From Nemopilema nomurai (lineage: Eukaryota; Cnidaria; Scyphozoa; Rhizostomeae; Rhizostomatidae): DNA of 64,000 nucleotides. Location of the stretch: positions 1,289,867 to 1,353,866 of the forward strand of contig ML133402.1 in NCBI GenBank assembly GCA_003864495.1. Reading direction: 5' to 3'. Position 1 is the first letter of the stretch, and every line of letters starts with the position of its first letter. Shown here piece after piece: positions 21,971 through 37,236 of this stretch. A model generated the notes under the pieces. That model had not been told where the DNA came from, searched no databases, and worked only from the letters and a program-made list of their open reading frames with translations. Made by a program: the position numbers and the translations under genes.

Positions 21971-22799
21971 CGTCTCATCTATGCCTGTGCCCTTCGAATG
22001 CAGGCTTCTTCAGTGCTGCCGTCATCTTAACCACCATCTGGTCTCCAATTTTCTCTGGCCAAGGGGTGTGGAGTGGACATTCAGAATGAGCGACGGCTCA
22101 TTGCGTCCGTTTACCAAACACGCAATCAGAATCATAGCAAAGAAGGCAGACGAACGACGTATAACATTAAATTATGATCATATTTGCTTTTAGCAACAGT
22201 TCACATTGGGTTGACATGAAACGATTGCTGGATTGACATGCTTGCAAACACCATAATCTACAGCATCGTTTTCTGCAGTTTCGAGGCAAATACCAGAATC
22301 GACTACTGCGAAGAGCAAACACGGCTTGGCCAAATTACGCAAGAAAATTTCATAAGCAAACGGTAGTGATGAATAAAAATGCATCGATACTTTTTATGTG
22401 GAAAACTTCAACCTACTGACTGTGGGCAAACACGTTTGATACCAGGCCGGGTGGGGAAGGGGTTGGAAAAGTGCCTCTCCCCCAGTTGGAACAGAGCCGA
22501 CAAATGTTCCATGCACACCCCGTTTAAGATTACTTTAACATGTGGGAAGAAGGCTATTAAGTAACTGCTGAAATGATCGGAAGCCTAGCTCCGCGGACCC
22601 CAAGAGTTTTCTATATACCACTACTGCCTGTCAGTAATCTGTTCCAGTAGTAAATCTCGTCTGTGGCGGAACAAAGGGCCTTTTCTTTAAGAAGTACAAT
22701 GTCCACGATGGTTCTCTACAGCTCCACTCAACCTCACCCACGACAGGTACCGCCCAGGTACCCCTGATGGCCCTTAAAAACTTCTTCCACATCCTTTCG
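21971..22799. other. Spacer between esterase-like gene 2 and ACAT2
   Basis: Holds the 3' untranslated side of ACAT2 on the minus strand and the upstream side of the esterase-like gene. The one candidate exon here (22190-22305) is listed separately. Confidence 0.5.
22190..22305 (-). CDS. Possible Cys-rich terminal exon
   Basis: A minus-strand open frame after the acceptor-like TTGCTCTTCGCAG runs to TAA at 22192-22190. It encodes about 38 residues with five cysteines, including GICLE, YGVCKH and a C-terminal NVNCC. The spacing does not match any family I can name. No upstream exon or signal peptide was found, so it may be chance. Confidence 0.15.
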
Positions 22800-26394
<3,595 letters not shown>

Positions 26395-26449
26395 GATTAG
26401 GCTTCACTGCTTGTATCTCTAACAACTACAAAACAAAGAATTTCAATTA

Positions 26450-28404
26450 GGGTAAATCCATGTCAAATCATCCAGACCATGACACCCTTACCTCTCAGAT
26501 TTTCTTGAAATTTTCACCAGTAATAGATATCATGAATAGTAGAAAATCCTGAAAATTTGAGCATCTAACTTCAAAGGGTTCTTGAGTTATGCCTTTTTTT
26601 AGATTCAATGTAAGTCTTGTTTCGCAACAAATATCGGCCATTTTGAATTTACTTTTTTTGAAATATTTCCTGTTTAAGAAATGTTCTAGCTCTACAAATT
26701 CACCCAGAGATATTTTATTGGGTGAGGAATCCGAAAACAGCATCAAAAATACCCAATGGTCAACCTTTTTTGAACTATTCACAAATCCATAAGTTTTTCA
26801 CCATATCGCAAATAACTTGAAAAAAAATCATGTGGCAGTGTAAATATTTGGATTTTTTCTTTTGGAGATGATTATACATACAATAAACTTCATTTGTTCC
26901 AAATATTGAGTTAAGTTCTCTTTTTATGCTCTCATAGTGAAGGAACAAAGACAAATTATTTTCCCGGGCCTCTCATATTAGCTATATCAGATACCATTTG
27001 TACAGTAAAAAGAAGTCATGGAAAAGAAGAAAGGTAGAAGAGCAATTATCATGTCTTAAACTTTAAAGGACTTTATACTTGATGAAGTAACATTGGTTTC
27101 ATGTCAGGCTGGTAAAATATGGTAAAAAGTAAAATCTACAAAAAATTCATGCCGTGCATACATATTCTTCAACTAAATTGTTACTTGACATGAGAACAAG
27201 GTCCCAGTATTACTTATGACATACCACCCTATAGAGTTGTTTTAGGGTAATTTTGATTGTCTCTGGTTCTGGCTCTGACTGATTGATCTGGTTCTATATT
27301 TCCGATCCTTCCGATCACAGCATGTGCACAGCATGTGCCCATTCAAAAAAAGACTGTCAGCGACGTGTCTGTCATTGATCCGTGACGCATCGCAGGCAGC
27401 CGTCCGATCGTTACGGCTATATAGAAACCAGGCTTAAAACAGGATATTGTAATGATGTTGATTTAACATGAGTAATCCAATTGACACTTATTCACCTTTG
27501 TTAACCAAACTTTCCTAAACAGGATTGTGATCGGAAGGATCAGAAATATAGAACCAGATCAATCAGTCAGAGCCAGAACCAGAGACAATCAAAATTACCC
27601 TAAAACAAGTCTATAGGGTGGTATGTCATAAGTAATACTGGGACCTTGTTCTCATGTCAAGTAACAATTTAGTTGAAGAATATGTATGCACGGCATGAAT
27701 TTTTTGTAGATTTTACTTTTTACCATATTTTACCAGCCTGACATGAAACCAATGTTACTTCATCAAGTATAAAGTCCTTTAAAGTTTAAGACATGATGAT
27801 TGCTCTTCTACCTTTCTTCTTTTCCATGACTTCTTTTTACTGTACTAATGGTATCTGATATAGCTAATATGAGAGGCCCGGGAAAATAATTTGTCTTTGT
27901 TCCTTCACTATGAGAGCATAAAAAGAGAACTTAACTCAATATTTGGAACGAATGAAGTTTATTGTATGTATAATCATCTCCAAAAGAAAAAATCCAAATA
28001 TCTACACTGCCACATGATTTTTTTTCAAGTTATTTGCGATATGGTGAAAAACTTATGGATTTGTGAATAGTTTAAAAAAGGTTGACCATTGGGTATTTTT
28101 GATGCTGTTTTAGGATTCCTCACCCAATAAAACATCTTTGGGTGAATTTGTAGAGCTAGAACATTTCTTAAACAGGAAATATTTCAAAAAAAGTAAATTC
28201 AAAATGGCCGATATTTGTTGCGAAACAAGATTTACATTGAATCTAAAAAAAGGCATAACTCAAGAACCCTTTGAAGTTAGATGCTCAAATTTTCAGGATT
28301 TTCTACTATTCATGATATCTATTACTGGTGAAAATTTCAAGAAAATCTGAGAGGTAAGGGTGTCAACCTTCCAAAATTCTGGATGATTTGATATGGACTT
28401 ACCC
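26450..28404. mobile_element. Foldback DNA element with long inverted repeats
   Basis: The left arm (26450-27319) and right arm (27526-28404) are near-perfect reverse complements of about 870 bp, separated by a roughly 206-bp loop. Ends are gggtaaatccat and the complementary side. The 4-bp sequence atta directly flanks both ends (26446-26449, 28405-28408), a likely target duplication. The same short reading frame (KMADICCE...) appears mirrored in both arms, which shows it is part of the repeat rather than a gene. No transposase is present. The superfamily is unclear. It fills most of the ACAT2-SYF2 intergenic region. Confidence 0.9.
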
Positions 28405-28408
28405 ATTA

Positions 28409-28986
28409 GGAAAATTACAGGATGCTCATGAAATTTCATTCTTACTGTATTTTTGACAGTATTCACTTGAGATTAGTCCTGTGTAGAAATTTTGGTGCAA
28501 AAACATTTGGGTTTCCTTGGAAAATAATTCAAAACTGCTTCAGGAAAGAGCATTAAACAAAAGTTTTGAGTGGGCCATTTTTGGCCTGCCGTCAGTGCAT
28601 TGAATGATTTGAGTTAAACTGGGATAAACGTTCTACCCTGTTGGCGATTCGTATACTACCCTGTATACAACTGCAGGCTTCCTCATGTGGGGGTCCCTGT
28701 GGCCATAAAGGGATCCTGTGGTGATGTGCACTCAACAGCAATACACACTTCCACGACTTAAAGCTCGCCAATAACAGTAAAATGTATATCATATTAACAT
28801 GTTTTGACTTTTCATAAGCCTATCATGAATTTTAAAAAAATCAGTAAATTTGACACAGACTTACGTGGAAATCTTTAGAAAGTTGAAACCTGTTCAGACT
28901 GTCACCATTTGTTTACAACGTGGAGAACACTTTATATAACCTCCTCTCCAGAACGAGACCTCAGAACATTTCTTGCGCATCAAAAA
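28409..28986. promoter_or_regulatory. Probable SYF2 (and ancestral ACAT2/SYF2) promoter region
   Basis: Spacer between the foldback element and the SYF2 start codon. The two housekeeping genes are head to head, so this region plus 26395-26445 would have been a short bidirectional promoter before the element inserted. No TATA box or other motif is clear. This is inference from gene arrangement. Confidence 0.35.
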
Positions 28987-31900
28987 ATGGCGACGAAAAC
29001 AAGCGACAAAGCCTTTGAGGTATGTATGAAGCAACGAAGCCGTGTTCCGCATTTGAGTAGTGTACCGTGAAATTATGAGTTTTACAAAATTTTGTATGCG
29101 CTTACGCGAGTTTTGATAAGTTTATTTGTTAAATTTGGATATCAGTTAGACCGGTCGGCTTTGAGTTTGTTTCGGTGTTCTGGTTGATATGATATTTGAG
29201 GTTGAAAGTTATTTTGAAGGACTAAAAGTTGTTTGTAATTGATTCATTTTCAAGTCTTAAATGTAATATTAAGACGATTTTGCTAAACTGATTTCAAGCG
29301 ATTTCAAGATTTTGCTTCAAAACAAAAGCTAGTGATGATGGATCTGACAATTCTGTTTGTGCGGAATAAGTTTTGATAAGAAGAATGAAATAATATATTA
29401 AGTCATTAAATTTCATAACCTCTTCTTTGCTGTATAAGTCAAATGGTATTGATTATTATGATCTTCAAGTTTATCTTAGTACTTATGGTTTAAGTGATAT
29501 TTGATGCATTGTTAAAATGAGTCATGGAGTGTACTAGTTTTCTTGACATTACAAACTGAATGACTTTTCATTTGACATGGAATGGTGTGATAAGCGCAAG
29601 TAGTTTTTGGCTGGTGTTTTGATTTCTTTCATAACATGTTTGTATATGTATGCTAAATTTTTACCATTCTGTGCTGTAATTCTTTAATATAATATTTGAA
29701 TGCTTAAGTTTCTGTTTATTTGCATGTTATTATTGCATCTGTTTTGGTTGAAACCCTTCTTATGGTTGTGATTTGTTTGTTGATAATTTTTGAAAGGATA
29801 CTAAATGGAAACCAATTTTCTTGACTATCATTAGATTGCTTGTTGCCATTCAGGATTTAATTTGCAGACGCTACTAGCCAACATAAGTACTAGCAACCAA
29901 AGAGAAAACAACATTATTTCAAAATTTGATGGGTGAACTTGTTTTAAATTCAAGGAAAAAGATTCAGAGAAAAGTGAATCTGACAGTTGCAGTGAAGATG
30001 AGTTAGCAGAACAAGAAGGGAAGACTGCCAAACAAAAGAAAACAGAATATATGGAGCGATTGAGGGAATTGCAATTAAGAAGGGTAAGAAATAGATAAGC
30101 CATTAAATAAAACAGTGGGGGAGGGGGGGGGGGTAGGTTGGTGTTGACTATAGCTGTTCTAGTTGTTTGGCCTTCTGGCCAAGTGCAATATTGGTACCTA
30201 TTATGATAGATAAAAAGGATATCCTATAAGGCCAAACTGTTAATTAGTTTGAGCTTTAATTGCAGTGACACTGGTAAGCCATTCAATTTGAGAAGCAAAA
30301 ACTTGGTTATGGTTACAAATTGAAGAATCATATAAGGTTTATAGGTTTACACTATCATTAAGAAAATGTGCCTTGCTATTAGTTGCCTCAAATCTTTCAA
30401 TTGATGCATAAAATTTACTTGAAATAATGATATGGTAATGATTTTCATATATTTTTGATTGTTTGTGTTATTTAATAACTTGCACAACAATGTGTGTTTT
30501 GTTACTCTCAGAATGCAGCAAGAAAACTAAATCACCAAGAAATGGTTGAAGAAGACAGGAGAAACAAACTACCTACAAACTGGGAGGCAAGGAAGAGGAA
30601 GGCAGAGTGGGAAAAAGCAGACCAGGATGCCAGAACGGTTTGTATTATCCCCAATTGCATTGTTTACAAACTAAGAGTATATTGCCCCTTGGAATTAACA
30701 GAATCCTCTCATCTTATCATAAATATCTTTGTCCATTTTCTTGTACTTTCCTAATGCTCATAAGATTTGACAGCTTGCTGTGTTTATTCAATCTAACCAT
30801 TGCATAATTTTTTAGGAAGCAGAAGAAAAAGGAGAGGACTATGACCAGATGAAGCTACTGCAACAGTCTGCAAATGAATTGGAGACATTAGAAAGGAAAA
30901 AAAAGAAGAAAAAGAACCCAGATCAAGGATTTTCTGGTTGGTTTTAAATTCAAACCCAGTAGCTTGGGCTTTTCTCTAGGTTTTTACATTGTTGAATTAA
31001 AAGACAAAAGTCGAATATCGAATATATAAAATCGAATATATTAAAAGACAATATCGAATATCGAATATATTAAAAGAAAAAAGTCGAATATCGATATTTC
31101 TGCTTAAATTGTCAATGCTTACAACATCACCTTAATTTGCATTAACAATTTAGAAAATTAAAACAGATTCATTTTGTCTCACGTCCTTCATTGCAATTTC
31201 AAACCAAAACAATCTTAATTTAGATTATGCAGCTGCACAGTTAAGGCAATACCAAAGACTGACTCGCCAGTTTAAGCCAGATTTGGAATCATATAACAAG
31301 ATGAAGGATACAATGTAAGTTTCAGCAGATCTGGAATCCTTCATTTTATAATTGTGACAGTGTTAGCAAAACCAATTTTGTATTGAATGATTTCTTTTCA
31401 TGCTTTTTCATCTCACAACACATTTACTGTTAGTGGTTTTTTATTATTAATATTAGTTGCTTTTTATTTATAATACTAGTCTCTTCTTTTCTCTACTTCA
31501 TTTTTCATATAAAGTTATTAAAGTTTGTTATTGACTATCACCTGTAAGATATATTGTCCTTTCTAAGGGGAGTGAATGCATTTCCTACTGCCAATAGTCT
31601 TAGCCATGGAGGCGAAGGAAAAGTTTCTGAAGCTGCAGTCGACCGAATGGTAGAGGACCTAGGAAAACAGTGAGTGTTGGCTATCAGTATAGTTTCAAAT
31701 CAGTACGATTTTGTATGGATAATGCGCCAGTTTCATAGTGTATGAGTAACTCTGCACATGTAGTTAATATGGTTGGACGGATACATTATTAATTGAACGA
31801 GTGAATTTGATAGTGCGCGAATAGAATTGTGTGGAAGAATATTGGTGAAATAGTGAGCGGACGAATGATGTCTACAATCAACAATGATATTATCCAAAAG

Positions 31901-32406
31901 GCTAAGCCCATGACGGAGATACACGATACTCATACTTCATCACGCCTACTTTACCAAACTACATTTAACTACACACGATATTGGTTATCGGCTAAGTAGT
32001 TTTGGCGCAAGGGCATTTGGTCAACATGTTCAATGTGAGCGAAGAATTGATTATGAGCGTTCAAGTTGGTAGATACGCCGCAGTAATTTGTGATAAGGAA
32101 AGAGCGTGTGGTTTTGCGATCGTTCACTGCAAAACTAGCTTATTATTTCTAATCATCGTTTAAGCCAGCTACTTGCCAGAATTATCAATTAGTTTTCTTT
32201 GGCTTCTACATTGAAAATAAGCACCTGTTTTTGTGTTCAGGATCCAAAAGCGAGAGAAGTTTCACCGCCGCAGACAGCACTTTGATGAATCCGACATTGA
32301 CTACATCAATGAACGAAACAAGAAATTCAACGAGAAGGCCGAGCGCTATTACGGCAAATACACTGAAGAGATCAAGCAAAACTTGGAGAGAGGAACAGCT
32401 ATTTGA
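28987..32406 (+). CDS. SYF2: Pre-mRNA-splicing factor SYF2
   Basis: Seven coding exons: 28987-29019, 29955-30083, 30512-30637, 30816-30936, 31224-31314, 31568-31669 and 32241-32406. They total 768 nt, 255 aa, a little longer than the vertebrate protein. SYF2 (p29) is a component of the spliceosome NTC/Prp19-associated complex and works in the nucleus. Diagnostic stretches are [82 protein letters not shown] and the end [10 protein letters not shown]. The N-terminal exon 2 is Ser/Glu/Asp-rich, then becomes a highly charged helical region. Intron 4 carries a short tandem repeat. Divergent neighbour is ACAT2. Confidence 0.97.
31000..31100. repeat. Short AT-rich tandem repeat in SYF2 intron 4
   Basis: Several imperfect copies of a unit containing tcgaatatcgaatatat and ttaaaaga. 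Confidence 0.75.
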
Positions 32407-32824
32407 TCCCCGCGGTTGTCCATCTATCCTTTGGCCTTCTAATTCGTCACTGTCACTGATGTTGCATCCAGCAAATGCTTTTCATAACGGTAATCATATT
32501 GGGGAATAGGTTCGTCGTGTCTAGATCTCTGCATTGCCTGAATGCTGAAAAGCGGAAGTAAACTTCTTTTCCAAGTAGGTCCAGTGAACCGCCGTTTTAC
32601 AGCAAATGCATAGATGTTGTTGTGGATGCGCCTGAAGGCCTAAATAATTCGAGAGTGATGCTGCTGTGCTATTACCACGTCTATATTGAGCTGATTGCTT
32701 TTTGTCTACATCGCATCAAGGCACACATGTATTCCCTTTAATTATCAAGTTCTTTGAATTAAATGTTTGATAATGAGAGCAAATTAAGCTTATCAAAGCG
32801 ATGGTTATTTCTTCCTGTCGAAAT
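32407..32824. other. Spacer between convergent SYF2 and GPCR genes
   Basis: Contains the 3' regions of both genes; no separate gene is seen. Confidence 0.5.
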
Positions 32825-33898
32825 CTACAAGCCCATCATACTTCTTTGCTGTTGAGTTAAAACAGGAATCGTCTCTTCCTCTTGCTCTGTTTTTACGATA
32901 AAGGGTCCGTGAATTTGGTTCTCAGCGATTCTTACCCTTGACGTAATTGTCAGAGTCTCCCTTGTGCAATTTCCGCTGCGAATTTGTGTCGGTGCGATTC
33001 GATTTCTCCTTTTTGTAAATCTGCATGTAAATGTTCTTCGGTAGAACCAGCCGTAAACTGCGGGTGATATCATTCCATTCAGGAATGTCAGATATTTCAT
33101 TAAAAACGTAACCACCTCTTCTGCGTCGGAATCCATATACGTGCTGGGGAAGCAGGTAGGACAAATTGACCCAAATGAGTAATAGACGAACGATGGCCCC
33201 CAACAAATGATGTAAGCAGATACAATAGCAGCTGACGTTTTAGCGATACTCATCTCCGACCTTCTATGTATTGCGTTTGCGTTACCACTGCATATGGACA
33301 AGCGGCTTATTCTTGATGTCCGCGCGGAATCGAAAATTGCGAAGTAGCAAAGCGTTATAAGCAAGAAGGGCAATAGTGTATTGCACATAAGCATAGCTAT
33401 CGTCCACGGCTTTGGTGGAATGTATGAGCACGTGCTCGAAGTTCCAGTGGACAAAGGGATGAACGGTATCAGACATAGCAACACCGTATAAACCCAACTT
33501 CCAAGAATTCCCGCTGCCATTTTCGTGTTGGTCATTTTGGCGCGGTAGATAAGCGGCTTCCTGATGGCGTACATGCGGTCTGCGCTGATAAGAAGAAGAG
33601 AGAGGCAAGACGCGTAGTTGGTTGTCATATATGAAAACCGGAACGTATCACAAACTGGCCCACTGATGTCTTCATTTTGGAAGTCGAGCCTTTTGAGAAT
33701 GTAGGACGGAACAACCGCAACTCCTTGTACTAGGTGACAACATAGGAGATTGACGATTGCCCATGTAGATGGTTTCCATAGCGACTTCTTCCGTAAGAGA
33801 AAGCTCAGGCCAATGGAATCCAAAACTATTATTGCAAGACTTGTTAAAGACAAAATGATGGTTGTCCAGTTGTATTCCATCGGTTGAAATGTGTTCAT
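32825..33898 (-). CDS. Class A (rhodopsin-like) GPCR, intronless (copy 1)
   Basis: A single open frame of 357 aa from ATG 33898. Seven hydrophobic segments are visible. The short N-terminus has an NWT glycosylation site. Family marks: TM3 cysteine in SGPVCDTFRF and ECL2 cysteine in STCSYIPP (disulphide pair), SADRMYAIRKPL in place of DRY at the end of TM3, CWGPSF in TM6, and SPAVY in place of NPxxY in TM7. The C-tail is long, basic, then acidic near the end (EQEEE). The ligand is unknown; TM pattern and chemistry do not assign a subfamily. It is divergently arranged with a second receptor at 36.3 kb that is almost identical over residues 43-173 only. Confidence 0.92.
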   Translation of the reverse strand: MNTFQPMEYNWTTIILSLTSLAIIVLDSIGLSFLLRKKSLWKPSTWAIVNLLCCHLVQGVAVVPSYILKRLDFQNEDISGPVCDTFRFSYMTTNYASCLSLLLISADRMYAIRKPLIYRAKMTNTKMAAGILGSWVYTVLLCLIPFIPLSTGTSSTCSYIPPKPWTIAMLMCNTLLPFLLITLCYFAIFDSARTSRISRLSICSGNANAIHRRSEMSIAKTSAAIVSAYIICWGPSFVYYSFGSICPTCFPSTYMDSDAEEVVTFLMKYLTFLNGMISPAVYGWFYRRTFTCRFTKRRNRIAPTQIRSGNCTRETLTITSRVRIAENQIHGPFIVKTEQEEETIPVLTQQQRSMMGL

Positions 33899-36255
33899 AG
33901 CCTTAGCTGGTGAGAAGATATACTTGAATCAGGAGACATCCGGCTGCGTAGGTTATGTTTGCACGTTTCGTTAACTATGCTTTCTGTGTGCCAAGCTGCT
34001 CCAATGTTTAACTACCATAACGGTAGATCACATGACGTATTGTGCTAGGGCTTGTGATTGTTTCTAAATTTGGACATTACATGTTGGTAACATACCGAGA
34101 AATGTGTGCGACAGCTACCATAAATGTATGACAAGACTCGAGCTCAAGTCTGAGTAATAATTACTGGGCCTAGGCCTTTGGCTAAAACGTCAATGATTCG
34201 GGTGATTTTCTTGGAGAGAGCTCTTACTAGTCCGTCCAGTTTGATGCATGAGTAAATTTAATTTAGAAACCTCCAATTACGTAGTTAGCAAATATTAGGT
34301 CAGCCTTCGTTACTCCAATTATTTTGGTTTTAGTATATTTAGTCCAACTTCTAGCGATGTGTACTTACCTGTGTCTTTTTTAATTGCCAAGAAGCTTGAA
34401 AATATTTAGTTCCCTTTCGATTGCTAGAAATTGGTTTCTGCCGATCTCAGAAATCAAAGAAAGCACAGGTGCTCCTTTATTTGACAAAGTAGCGAAAATT
34501 GAAGCGTTTTGTACATAAACGTTGATTACATTTGAAAATAAATTCAATTGAATTAAGATCTAGGGCCTAGATAATGCCACGATTATGAAGCTAGAACAAT
34601 TTGATATTTAATTTACCTAAGGTAGGCGGGATACAGAGCTCAAATTAAGAGAATGAGATTCCATACAGTTTTGTGAAAAGTTTTTCTTACTTGATTTACT
34701 AGTAGCAGGACTAAAGCTTGCTATTTGACTAGCTGCATGGTTAGTGCATCTAAAGAGAACCAGGCAAATTTTGGTACATGAGAACTTCGCGGGGATCGTT
34801 AGATCGTCGAATTAAAAAAAGTGTTCTTTTATATGTTCGCCTCAATCTTCTTGTCGCTGTTTCAATCTTCCGTAGGTCGTTGTCTTATTGCCTCTTTTTT
34901 TAGCTTATCATATTGCCATAAAGAGAGTGGAAATTTATCATGAGTCATCTCTTGTTTTGTGAAAATATGACGCTGAAGGGAACTCCACCTTGAATTGTGT
35001 GGTGTGCTCAGACTTCTACCATGCAGAAGTATCCTCTGACTTTATGTTTAGCCCCGGGGACACCTGCATGCGCGAATTTATCTATGTGTCGATGGTTAGT
35101 TAGCTTAATCCTCCACATCCCAAATTCACATAGTCTTTCATTGGCAAAAAAGCATTTGATAGGTCGGTGTTTACTTGGACCTAACTCGTGGACTTACAGT
35201 TTCCATCATACAATTTTTCTCTGCTTTTTCAAGCTTTCAAATTTTGCCTCAGTTTGAAAACATCTTGCTGCCTCGTTTCCTATCTGTATCAACTTGGAGC
35301 CCTGCATCCGTTTCCACGCAACCAGTCAAAAGCTGAATGTACTTCATTGATATCCATTTGGAACCGTTGAATTTTCTTATTCACAAAGACTTCATATTTG
35401 AATCACTCGATCTTTCTAGCACAGGTAATTCCAAACACTGCCTTTTTTTTAAAAATAGGCTGATTCAGAAGTATATAAATAGTAATCTCAAAGAGACAAA
35501 CAATGACCTAAGCCTTCAGAGGCATTACAAATAATTATTGCAGGTAATGTAAGTCTTACAAGGTAACTGGGCCAGGATCTATGAAGATTCTACCAGTCAC
35601 CGCTTTCTATACAGAGAGAGTTGCAGCTTCCACAAAAAACTAATTCGTACCAGTTTGTCGAGACGAATCCTATAGCTCGTGTTCCCAAGCGATTTCTCAC
35701 GGAATTTGATACAATAGTTTTGGAAAGCAAGATTATCTTCATGTTGTTTTCTATTCATTCAAATCTTTGTCCACGAAAACCATTGAACCGTCTTTTTATG
35801 TACCGGTGTCGAGTAATTTTCTCAAAAGAAAAACAGCGTTTCTTTACGCGATCATGGAAGACAACCAACTACAGGATTGCTTTCATTCATAAGCACGTTG
35901 AGGATGTCCATTATGCTTTAAGAAGTAAATTCCTTGAGATTACGGCATTGAAAGAAAATCCACTAGATATCATTAAGAATTTATAGACATTCTTTTGTTG
36001 CATAAGCTCATAGTACGTTGAAAACAAACGTCCAGTTGCCTCTCGACCAAAAGAAAAGTTGATACGAAAGAAACAAACAAATCGTATCTGGATGAGCTAC
36101 TCTCTGCATCGGAATAAGTGTGCAGCTGTACTGTACTAATGGAGCAACACTTTTGATCTCAAATTCTTATGACATTGTTCCTATGGAGGTGGTTTTAAGG
36201 AATTAGGAGAGTCTCTGCACCTTTCGAAAGGACATTCATACTGGGAATTGAAAGT
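33899..36255. other. Shared upstream region of the two GPCR genes
   Basis: About 2.36 kb between the two divergent start codons. The short open frames in it (for example 35621-35986) lack any recognisable domain or splice context. No repeat or element was identified. Confidence 0.5.
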
Positions 36256-37236
36256 ATGGAGGCCCTTGTCCGTGGCCTGTTATCTGTCACAAGCATTGCC
36301 TTATTTGTTTTGAACGCGTACTTCCTTTGTCACATAATCAAATCAAAGCCTGTCCGACACCCATCTACATGGGCGATAGTCAATCTCCTGTGTTGTCACA
36401 TGGTACAAGGAGTTGTGGTTGTTCCGTCCTACATTCTCAAAAGGCTCGACTTCCAAGATAAAGACATCAGTGGGCCAGTTTGTGATACGTTCCGGTTTTC
36501 ATATATGACAACCAACTACGCGTCTTGCCTCTCTCTTCTTCTCATCAGCGCAGACCGCATGTACGCCATCAGGAAGCCGCTAATCTACCGCGCCAACATG
36601 ACCAACACGAAAATGGCGGCGGGAATTCTTGGAAGTTGGGTTTACACGGTGCTGCTATGTCTGATTCCGTTCATCCCTTTGTCCACTGGAACTTCGAGCA
36701 CGTGCTCGTACATTCCACCAAAGCCGTGGACAATAGCTATGCTTGTGTGCAATACCTTTCTTCCATTTGTGGTAATTATTTACTGTTATTACCAGATCTT
36801 CATTGCCACTCGCAGATCGTTCATTCTGCGAGCTAGCTTGTGCATGGGGAGTTATGGTCGTGCTCACCAGTTCAGCATCGCGAAAGTTTCAGCTTTGGTC
36901 GCAGGCTGCTATGTTATTTGTTGGGGACCGTCTTTCTTGTATTACTTCATTTATGCTGTGTGTCCTACCTGTTTGGAGTCAGTAGTAAACTCCACCTTCA
37001 TACGGTTTTTTATGAAGTTCCTTACGTTCTTAAACGGCATCATGGATCCAATAATATACTGCCTAAACGATGGTTATATAGTGAGAAAGCTAAAGAGGTT
37101 TGTCGTCTGGAGACTTCTAAGACGAGTGTCACTTCATTGGAAGTCGCCTTTAAGCATGCGCAATGCAGCATACCGCGACAGCGGAATTGCAGTTGTTTCA
37201 AGGCGTGCAGTATCTACTACTGAATCGGAGCCTTGA
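36256..37236 (+). CDS. Class A (rhodopsin-like) GPCR, intronless (copy 2)
   Basis: A single open frame of 326 aa with seven hydrophobic segments. It keeps the TM3/ECL2 cysteine pair (GPVCDTF, STCSYIPP), ADRMYAIRKPL for DRY, CWGPSFLYY in TM6 and DPIIY for NPxxY. Residues 36-166 differ from the neighbour at 32.8-33.9 kb at only about six positions, while the N-terminus/TM1 and the second half (TM5 end through C-tail) are clearly different. The C-tail is shorter and basic, ending STTESEP. The N-terminus is very short, without a glycosylation site. Ligand unknown. The missing Tyr of DRY and Asn of NPxxY are shared with the neighbour and probably typical of this local family. Confidence 0.92.
   Translation: MEALVRGLLSVTSIALFVLNAYFLCHIIKSKPVRHPSTWAIVNLLCCHMVQGVVVVPSYILKRLDFQDKDISGPVCDTFRFSYMTTNYASCLSLLLISADRMYAIRKPLIYRANMTNTKMAAGILGSWVYTVLLCLIPFIPLSTGTSSTCSYIPPKPWTIAMLVCNTFLPFVVIIYCYYQIFIATRRSFILRASLCMGSYGRAHQFSIAKVSALVAGCYVICWGPSFLYYFIYAVCPTCLESVVNSTFIRFFMKFLTFLNGIMDPIIYCLNDGYIVRKLKRFVVWRLLRRVSLHWKSPLSMRNAAYRDSGIAVVSRRAVSTTESEP

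Noticed and set aside
26495..28350. Mirrored 95-aa and 70-aa frames containing KMADICCE
   Set aside because: They are the same stretch of the foldback arms read on opposite strands; no domain, no splice context.
33282..33608. Extra frames over the GPCR genes, also at 36525-37223
   Set aside because: Alternative-frame or antisense shadows of the receptor coding sequence; they repeat in both copies only because the DNA is conserved.
35621..35986. 121-aa plus-strand frame between the GPCRs
   Set aside because: No recognisable domain or splice partner; composition fits chance.
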